Below, one piece after another: positions 7,462 to 11,932 of a DNA stretch of 11,932 bases. The notes under the pieces were generated by a model. The model did no database searches. It saw only the letters and a list, made by a program, of their open reading frames with translations, and was not told the origin of the DNA. The position numbers were made by a program, and so were the translations under genes. Every line of letters starts with the position of its first letter. Position 1 is the stretch's first letter. This DNA comes from an uncultured Sphingomonas sp. (lineage in GTDB: Bacteria > Pseudomonadota > Alphaproteobacteria > Sphingomonadales > Sphingomonadaceae), in assembly GCA_946482655.1 (NCBI GenBank), contig CAMLSA010000099.1, forward strand, positions 1 to 11,932, read 5' to 3'.

Positions 7462-8061
7462 TCAGCCATAATTGAAACTGACGCTGATCCGGTCGCCCTT
7501 GCCCGTGCCCGCGGGGACTTCATGGCGGAGCCAGCTCTCCCAGAGCAGCACCATGCCGGCCCTTGGCTCGGCATAGACGAAGCTTTGGCTGTCCTCGGGC
7601 GCGTCGGGAGCCCGGGGCGGCGCGGCCATCATCAGTGGCAGGCGGGGGTCCTCCAGCTTGAGCCCGCCCGATTGGGGCGGCACGCTGACGTAGAAGGTAC
7701 CCGACATCACGCTATGCGGATGGATATGGCCCGAATGGGCGCCGCCCGGCTTGAGCAGATTGACCCACAGGCTGTCCAGCCGGAGCTTGCGGGCGAGGTC
7801 GAGATGCGATTCCTTGGCAAAGCGCCGAACATGGCCATTCAGCAGCTTCACCAGATCGGCAAACGCCGGATCGCGCGTGGGAAGGTCGTTGAGCGAGGCG
7901 TAGGAGGTATAGCCGCGATAGCCGTGCTCCTTCGACCATGCCTGGCCTGCGCGGTCCTCTTCCGCGAGCGTCCGGACAGAGCGGTCGAGTGCGGCGAGCA
8001 GTTCGGGCTTGTCGATCATCGCTTCGTACAGGCGCGTCACGAACAGGGTGCGGATCGTCAT
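7462..8061 (-). CDS. Putative 2OG-Fe(II) oxygenase (TIGR02466-like)
   Basis: A 199-residue protein resembling the TIGR02466 family of putative 2-oxoglutarate/Fe(II) dioxygenases. Evidence: WVNLLKPGGAHSGHIHPHS (residues 99-117), with the family-style HxHPxSxxSG metal-site motif and the following TFYVSVP strand; LEDPRLP; and the C-terminal pair WESWLRHEVPAG (distal metal ligand His180) and RISVSFNYG (Arg191, a likely 2OG contact). The substrate is unknown. ATG 8061 was chosen; an upstream TTG at 8073 would add only four residues. It is the last gene of the four-gene minus-strand cluster, 39 bases after the S41 peptidase. Its ribosome-binding region lies in a hairpin, so translation may be restricted. 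Confidence 0.8.
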   Translation of the reverse strand: MTIRTLFVTRLYEAMIDKPELLAALDRSVRTLAEEDRAGQAWSKEHGYRGYTSYASLNDLPTRDPAFADLVKLLNGHVRRFAKESHLDLARKLRLDSLWVNLLKPGGAHSGHIHPHSVMSGTFYVSVPPQSGGLKLEDPRLPLMMAAPPRAPDAPEDSQSFVYAEPRAGMVLLWESWLRHEVPAGTGKGDRISVSFNYG

Positions 8062-8062
8062 G

Positions 8063-8090
8063 TCCCGTCCCAAGCATGGGGAGGACGGGA
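8063..8090 (-). promoter_or_regulatory. Intercistronic hairpin covering the ribosome site of the oxygenase gene
   Basis: TCCCGTCC (8063-8070) and GGACGGGA (8083-8090) form a perfect 8-bp stem with a 12-base loop, between the S41 peptidase stop and the oxygenase ATG at 8061. One arm contains the purine-rich bases just before the start codon. It could mask the ribosome site, attenuate read-through or stabilise mRNA. There is no T tract, so an intrinsic terminator is unlikely. Confidence 0.5.
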
Positions 8091-8100
8091 GTTCAAGCAG

Positions 8101-9030
8101 TCAGCTTCGGTCAGCCGTCCCCCGGAGCAGCGCCACCGCCTTCCCGAGCGCCAGGTCGCGCGGTGTCCTCGCGGCGGAAACGCGATATTTGGGCGTGAAG
8201 CCATTGCCTTCGAGGCGGGTGCCGTTGGCGGTGCGGATATCATATTCGGCGACGGTCAACCGGCCGCCGCCGGGCAGCCGATGGTCGACTCCGCCGGTTA
8301 CCGCGCCAGCGGTACGTTCGCCCACCGTGAGGGCCCGTCCCGATTCACCAAGAAAGAAGGCTAGGATTTCGGCGGCGCTCGCGGTGTTCGGACCAACGAT
8401 CAGCGCGAGCGGGCCTCGATAGCTGTTGCGGCCGGCGCCGCGGGTCCTTTCCTCGATCGTCTTCCTGCCGGTCAGGCGGATCAGCACCTCGCGGCGAGGG
8501 GTGAACAACCCCGCGACCTTATCGAGCACATCGTCGCGCCCGCCGCCATTGCTTCGCAGATCGAGGATCACGCCGCGCAGGCCGGGCGTTTCGGCGATCG
8601 ATCGCGCGATCCAGCGGTCGTCGCCCGGATCGAACTGATTGAAAGTTAGCAGCAACAGTCCCCCCTCCAGCCGCGTCGCCCGGCGGGCGAGCGGCACTTC
8701 GCTCCGGTTTTCATCTTCGCGAGACCAGGCGATCTTTCCCGGGGGCGTCGCATAGACATGGCTGTCGTCGAGCTGGTCGAGCATCCGGTTGATAACGCCA
8801 TAGAGCTGCTTCTCATCACGTGCGGCCATCGCCTGCGGATAATAGCGGTCGCGGATTGCCTCCCAGTCGTTGCCGCCCATGGTCCGGTCCCAATAGCGGT
8901 CGGCGACCAGGCTCCAGCTCTTGTCGAACACGCGCTCGTTGAGCGAACTCTCACGCGCCTGGATGGCTTCGCCCCAAGGGGCCGCGATCAGAGACAAGAG
9001 CAACATCGGCCGCACGAACCGCCCCATCAT
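8101..9030 (-). CDS. Secreted S41-family peptidase, tricorn-core-like, no PDZ domain
   Basis: A 309-residue exported serine peptidase of family S41. A signal peptide (FVRPMLLLSLIAAPWGEA) is followed by a helical region and the S41 core. DLRSNGGG (157-164) is the substrate-strand hallmark, and GPNTASAAEILA carries nucleophile Ser218. GERTAGAV replaces the CtpA Lys-containing motif. Ser90-His91 in LDDSHVYATPP and Glu274 in RLEGNGFTP fit the Ser-His-Ser-Glu tetrad of tricorn-type (S41B) enzymes; this tetrad assignment is inferred. There is no PDZ domain between helix region and core. The start codon overlaps the stop of the upstream lipoprotein gene (ATGA, 9030-9027), which indicates translational coupling. 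It probably acts in the periplasm; its substrate is unknown. Confidence 0.87.
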   Translation of the reverse strand: MMGRFVRPMLLLSLIAAPWGEAIQARESSLNERVFDKSWSLVADRYWDRTMGGNDWEAIRDRYYPQAMAARDEKQLYGVINRMLDQLDDSHVYATPPGKIAWSREDENRSEVPLARRATRLEGGLLLLTFNQFDPGDDRWIARSIAETPGLRGVILDLRSNGGGRDDVLDKVAGLFTPRREVLIRLTGRKTIEERTRGAGRNSYRGPLALIVGPNTASAAEILAFFLGESGRALTVGERTAGAVTGGVDHRLPGGGRLTVAEYDIRTANGTRLEGNGFTPKYRVSAARTPRDLALGKAVALLRGTADRS

Positions 9031-9980
9031 GGCGTCCGACCGGGAGCGCAGCGCAACGAAAGCGTGCGCGCTATCGTGTCGTAACGCGCTTCGCTGCAGG
9101 CGTCGAGCCGGTCGCGTCCGATCAAAATCACTGGCCAGGCATCCTGCTGGCGTGTCTTCTTCCTGACCACGATATCGTCCGGCTCATCGGGATCGGCGGG
9201 AAAGGCGTATTTTCCGGCGAAATCGGCAGTGCGGACGAGCAGCCGCTCGAAGCGGAAGCCAGCAATGTCAGCCGGACGCTTCAACGTCAGCAAGGTTGTC
9301 GGGCGGGAAACGCCGAACGCGCCGATGATGGTGCCGCGGCCGCCAAGCCGGCCGCCATAGCGCTGTGCGAGAATCGCACCGGCCGAGGAGGTTGCGACCG
9401 TTTGCGGGCGATCGAGCGCAAATTGCACAAAGATCCGGGATCTGCCGACCGAGACCGCCGTCTGCGGCCCATGCTCGCTGCTGTCGTCGATGAGAAATTC
9501 GGCGCTATGGCCAGGGTCGGCGGCGGCCCGTCGCACGAAACGGATCGTTGCGTAGGGCAACAGGCCGAGCCCAATCTCGCCATCGACGCCGTCGCAGCAA
9601 TCGCGGCCGTGAGAGGCGACGAGCACGAGCATTTTCCGGCGGTTGATCGTGATCGGCGCGGCGGCTTCGATGCCCTTCAGGGTTTCGCGCCCGACCTGTG
9701 CTTCAAAGCCGGTCTTGAACCCGAATTTCTTGTAGGGGGGATTGGCGCGGAGCCGTTCGGCCGCGTCGGGATTGAGTTCGATCAGCCTTTTCTGTTCGAG
9801 GCCGACCCGCAGCCGCAGCGGAACCTTGCCGATCCTGAGTGCGATGACGGGCTCGTCCATGTCGAGCAGAAGCTCACCTGTCGGCGGGCCGGGTTCCTTG
9901 GGTGGGCGAGCCGTGGCGCAGCCCGCCAGGGCAACCAGCGCGAGCATGACGATCGCCCGCGCCGGTTTGGCCCTGTTCAT
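9027..9980 (-). CDS. Lipoprotein resembling a degenerate two-lobe aspartic protease
   Basis: A 317-residue protein with a lipoprotein signal (ALVALAGC, lipidated Cys21), hence probably membrane-anchored in the periplasm. No certain family is recognised. Both halves show the rhythm of retropepsin-like lobes. Lobe 1 has RLRVGLEQKRLIELNPDAAERL, where an active enzyme would have Asp-Thr/Ser-Gly, then DGVDGEIGLGLLPYATIRF. Lobe 2 has VQFALDRPQTVATSSAGAIL (Asp190-Arg-Pro where D-T-G would stand) and ends with VILIGRDRLDAC and DTIARTLSLR, like the closing strands of aspartic proteases. If the alignment holds, both catalytic motifs are lost or altered, so a binding or inhibitor role is possible. Cys at 128, 129, 295 and 311 may form disulfides. 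The start is 11 bases after the glycine-zipper stop, and its end overlaps the S41 peptidase start by 4 bases. Confidence 0.7.
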   Translation of the reverse strand: MNRAKPARAIVMLALVALAGCATARPPKEPGPPTGELLLDMDEPVIALRIGKVPLRLRVGLEQKRLIELNPDAAERLRANPPYKKFGFKTGFEAQVGRETLKGIEAAAPITINRRKMLVLVASHGRDCCDGVDGEIGLGLLPYATIRFVRRAAADPGHSAEFLIDDSSEHGPQTAVSVGRSRIFVQFALDRPQTVATSSAGAILAQRYGGRLGGRGTIIGAFGVSRPTTLLTLKRPADIAGFRFERLLVRTADFAGKYAFPADPDEPDDIVVRKKTRQQDAWPVILIGRDRLDACSEARYDTIARTLSLRCAPGRTP

Positions 9981-9991
9981 CGCTGTCCGGC

Positions 9992-10327
9992 TCAGTTGGC
10001 GCGGTAGCTGCGGTAGGTGGGATAGCTCGGCGCGGTCGACGAGCGGCTGCTGCTACGCGTGGCGGACGGCCGCGAATAATGGCTGCGGCTACGATATGTG
10101 CGGCGGCGTTCCTTGTTGATCAACGTATTGTAGAGTCCGCCGCCCGCAGCGCCGATCAGCGCACCCTCGCCGACGCCCAGGCCGGGAATGATCGCACCGG
10201 CGAGCACTCCGCCGGCCGCACCGATCCCTGCGCCGCGCAGGATATGTCCTGCGCTCTGCGCCGAGGCGGGCGCCGCGGCTCCGAAAGAAAGCAGGGCGGC
10301 GCTGCTAAGAATGAACAACTTCTTCAT
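9992..10327 (-). CDS. Secreted glycine-zipper protein, paralogue 2 (first gene of stress cluster)
   Basis: A 111-residue exported protein. The signal peptide ends ASA before Gln24 (MKKLFILSSAALLSFGAA core). A glycine zipper lies at about 32-64 (GAGIGAAGG, AGAIIPGLGVGEGALIG, AAGGG), nearly identical to paralogue 1. The tail differs: it is rich in Arg, Ser and Tyr (ERRRTYRSRSHYSRPS, PSYPTYRSYRAN) rather than Lys/Trp/Tyr. The start is ATG 10327 with GAAGGA upstream; the frame stays open far upstream, but only this Met gives a signal peptide and ribosome site. It is preceded by an EcfG-type promoter and followed after 11 bases by the lipoprotein gene, so it is the likely first gene of a four-gene operon. 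Envelope role inferred; biochemical function unknown. Confidence 0.85.
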   Translation of the reverse strand: MKKLFILSSAALLSFGAAAPASAQSAGHILRGAGIGAAGGVLAGAIIPGLGVGEGALIGAAGGGLYNTLINKERRRTYRSRSHYSRPSATRSSSRSSTAPSYPTYRSYRAN

Positions 10328-10358
10328 GGCACTGTCCTTCACTAAACTTGTCACCAGC

Positions 10359-10383
10359 AACGGGCCAGAAATGACGGAGTTCC
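10359..10383 (-). promoter_or_regulatory. EcfG (general stress response) promoter of the four-gene cluster
   Basis: On the minus strand, GGAAC (10383-10379) is followed by 16 bases and CGTT (10362-10359), within the EcfG consensus spacing. The -10 element is 31 bases from the ATG, close to the 34 bases at paralogue 1. GATGAACG (10393-10386) again lies 2 bases upstream of GGAAC. Confidence 0.72.
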
Positions 10384-10484
10384 CGCGTTCATCCGGGGGC
10401 AAGGAAATTGTTCCGCGCCTCCGTCCCACTATTGCGGGTTCAGGAGATGAACCCCATATTGCCAACCTCAATGGAGAACCTGCC

Positions 10485-10877
10485 ATGCGCGCTAGATGGT
10501 GCCTGATCGGCGGTATGTTGATTGCAGCGACCCTTCCCGTCCAGGCGGCGAGGCTCGATCCCGAGGCCCGGATCGCCAAGGCGCTTGAAGGTCGCGTGGC
10601 CGGCAAGCCGGTCGACTGCATCCCCCAATATCGTATTCAGTCAAGCGAGATATTCGAGAAGACCGGCATCATCTATAAGGCCGGCCGTACCTGGTATCTC
10701 AATCGTCCGGTTTTCGGCAGAAACTTCCTGGATCGCGGCGATGTGTTGCTGACGGACACCCGTAGTTCGGATCTGTGCAGCATCGACGTCGTCCGGCTGC
10801 TCGACTCGGGTTCGCATCTCTCGTCCGGTCTGCTCGGCCTCGGGCAGTTCGTTCCCTACACCCGGCCCAAGAGCTGA
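10485..10877 (+). CDS. Secreted protein of unknown function (sphingomonad-type)
   Basis: A 130-residue exported protein. The signal peptide covers residues 1-21 (RARWCLIGGMLIAATLPVQA). The mature part begins RLDPEARIAKALEGRVAG and continues with KPVDCIPQYR, GIIYKAGRTWYLNRP, DVLLTDTRSSDLCSIDVV and a C-terminal LGLGQFVPYTRP. I recognise this as resembling small secreted hypothetical proteins common in sphingomonads but know no function. Cys45 and Cys98 probably form a disulfide. ATG 10485 is preferred because it opens the signal peptide and GGAGA lies upstream; the frame is open further 5' without a signal-like start. It is divergent from glycine-zipper gene 2, sharing a 157-base intergenic region. 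Confidence 0.75.
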   Translation: MRARWCLIGGMLIAATLPVQAARLDPEARIAKALEGRVAGKPVDCIPQYRIQSSEIFEKTGIIYKAGRTWYLNRPVFGRNFLDRGDVLLTDTRSSDLCSIDVVRLLDSGSHLSSGLLGLGQFVPYTRPKS

Positions 10878-11198
10878 CGGCGCGTCGGTACGCCACCGTT
10901 CACAGCAGAGCCCAGGGGCGCACCTGGGGGAGCGATCACGGCTCGGCAGCCTGATCCGGCCGGACGCCGCCGTCCGCGACTCGATAGACGATCTCCTCGG
11001 GGATGACCGCAGATTTACGGTCGGTTGCTCCGAGCTGCTCTATCGATCGTTCATTCCCTGGTGATCTGTGCGCTTCAGCACTGCGGCGAGCGATGTTGCA
11101 CTTGTTCACGATTGAGGCGCGCCCGCCCGATGTCGGGCAGACAAATAAGGGGACCGTGAATCACGGTCCCCTGATGTGGTTGGGCAGGAACGTAGGGC
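10878..11198. other. 321-base region without a confident gene; several hairpins
   Basis: I see no convincing gene here. It holds stem-loops at 10911-10928 (CCCAGG/CCTGGG, 6-base loop, 34 bases after the upstream stop, a possible weak terminator), 10961-10976 (CGGACG/CGTCCG) and the rpsI terminator. A minus-strand open frame of 57 codons (GTG 11109 to TGA 10936) ends IPEEIVYRVADGGVRP and reads somewhat like a protein tail. It has no ribosome site and I do not recognise it. Confidence 0.5.
11149..11171 (-). terminator. Rho-independent terminator of the rplM-rpsI operon
   Basis: GGGGACCGTG and CACGGTCCCC form a perfect 10-bp stem with a 3-base loop, 28 bases past the rpsI stop. On the minus strand the stem is followed by TTATTTGTCTG, a T-rich tract. 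Confidence 0.88.
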
Positions 11199-11750
11199 TT
11201 AGCGCTTCGAGAACTGGAAGCTGCGGCGCGCCTTGGCACGGCCGTATTTCTTGCGTTCGACGGCGCGGCTGTCGCGGGTCAGGAAGCCCGCGGCCTTGAC
11301 CGGTGCGCGCAGGACCGGCTCATACTTCGTCAGCGCCTGGCTGATGCCATGCTTGACCGCGCCGGCCTGACCCGAAAGGCCGCCGCCCTTGACGGTGCAA
11401 ATCACGTCATACTGGCCCTCGCGTTCGGCGACGCCAAACGGCTGGTTGATGACGAGACGCAGCGTCGGACGCGCGAAATAGACTTCCTGATCACGACCGT
11501 TGACGGTGATCTTACCGGTGCCGGGCTTCAGCCACACGCGGGCGACGGCATCCTTGCGGCGGCCGGTCGCATAGGCGCGGCCCTGGGCGTCGATGATCTG
11601 TTCGCGCAGCGGCATCGTCGAAACCGCCGGGGTTGGCGCCGCGGGCGCCTCGTCGGTGGTGAAGGCCGGGGTCTCTCCGGCGGCGGCCGGCGCGGGCGTC
11701 GCGCCGGTCAGCGCGGCGAGATCAGTGAGGGACTGGCGGTTGTCGGACAT
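11199..11750 (-). CDS. rpsI: 30S ribosomal protein S9
   Basis: Small-subunit ribosomal protein S9, whose C-terminal tail reaches the decoding site. The conserved domain begins near residue 58: [19 protein letters not shown], then [37 protein letters not shown], and the basic end [15 protein letters not shown]. At 183 residues it is about 50 longer than E. coli S9 because of an Ala/Pro/Thr-rich N-terminal extension of about 50 residues, which is common in sphingomonads. An in-frame Met at about residue 46 could mark a shorter form. Its ATG overlaps the rplM stop (TAATG, 11752-11748), so translation is coupled, and AAGGTG lies about 8 bases upstream of the ATG, inside the rplM coding end. A strong terminator follows. 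Confidence 0.97.
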   Translation of the reverse strand: MSDNRQSLTDLAALTGATPAPAAAGETPAFTTDEAPAAPTPAVSTMPLREQIIDAQGRAYATGRRKDAVARVWLKPGTGKITVNGRDQEVYFARPTLRLVINQPFGVAEREGQYDVICTVKGGGLSGQAGAVKHGISQALTKYEPVLRAPVKAAGFLTRDSRAVERKKYGRAKARRSFQFSKR

Positions 11751-11932
11751 TATGCGCCCACCTTGTTCTTGCGGTTCATCGACGCGATGTCGAGCACTTC
11801 AGGGTTCTGGGCGGCGTGCGGATGCTCGGAGCCCTTGAAGATGCGCAGATTGCGCATTTGCTGGCGGCCGAGCGGGCCGCGCGGGATCATCCGCTCGATC
11901 GCCTTCTCGAGCACGCGCTCGGGGAAGCGGCC
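11750..11932 (-). CDS. rplM: 50S ribosomal protein L13 (C-terminal part; start outside window)
   Basis: The last 60 residues of L13, an early-assembly large-subunit protein. The conserved [20 protein letters not shown] segment is followed by [20 protein letters not shown] and the terminal [12 protein letters not shown]. The 5' part continues beyond the window edge, and the frame is intact. The stop overlaps the rpsI start codon in the usual rplM-rpsI order. Confidence 0.95.
   Translation of the reverse strand, partial: GRFPERVLEKAIERMIPRGPLGRQQMRNLRIFKGSEHPHAAQNPEVLDIASMNRKNKVGA

Noticed and set aside
7360..8364. Plus-strand open frame of 334 codons across the oxygenase and S41 genes
   Set aside because: It spans parts of three real genes and the gap between two of them, and has no family motif or ribosome site.
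10878..11198. tRNA or other structured RNA in the gap before rpsI
   Set aside because: Several hairpins are present, but no cloverleaf, T-loop or other known RNA pattern could be found by eye.
11003..11299. Plus-strand open frame of 98 codons over the rpsI terminator and 3' end
   Set aside because: It runs through the terminator and antisense to rpsI, with no ribosome site or recognisable domain.
1..11932. CRISPR array, insertion sequence, integrase or phage genes
   Set aside because: No regularly spaced repeats, transposase motifs or terminal inverted repeats were seen on either strand.

Overview
The window looks like chromosome of a sphingomonad (Alphaproteobacteria, Sphingomonadales). 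The reasons are high GC in most genes, a ribosomal protein S9 with a long Ala/Pro-rich N-terminal extension directly behind L13, two glycine-zipper envelope proteins, and two good matches to the alphaproteobacterial EcfG (general stress response) promoter. All identifications come from reading the sequence and remembered family motifs; no database search was run.

Layout. 2-775 (+): 3' part of a YadH-type ABC-2 exporter permease. 986-2344 (+): a soluble methyl-accepting chemotaxis protein with a globin-like sensor lacking the heme-binding His. 2398-3321 (-): a YghU-type glutathione S-transferase with a palindrome upstream. 3607-3900 (-): secreted glycine-zipper protein 1, with an EcfG-type promoter and a downstream hairpin. 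4034-5032 (-): a D-2-hydroxyacid dehydrogenase, divergent from 5113-5622 (+), an exported SH3-domain protein. 5666-6045 (+): a decayed GNAT acetyltransferase. 6151-7423 (+): a two-gene VOC operon behind a possible ECF41/ECF42-like promoter. 10327 down to 7462 (-): a four-gene cluster (glycine-zipper protein 2, a lipoprotein resembling an aspartic protease without its catalytic motifs, a tricorn-like S41 peptidase, a 2OG-Fe(II) oxygenase-like protein). 10485-10877 (+): a divergent secreted protein of unknown function. 11199-11932 (-): rpsI and the 3' end of rplM, with a clear terminator.

How the parts may work together. The most unusual part is the 7462-10327 cluster. It begins with an EcfG-type promoter (GGAAC-N16-CGTT) whose sequence, upstream box and leader are shared with the second glycine-zipper gene at 3607-3900 (GGAAC-N17-CGTT). 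This suggests that both are stress-regulon members derived by duplication and that the second copy heads an envelope-directed operon. The MCP, with Val where globin-coupled sensors carry the proximal His, is a separate point of interest.
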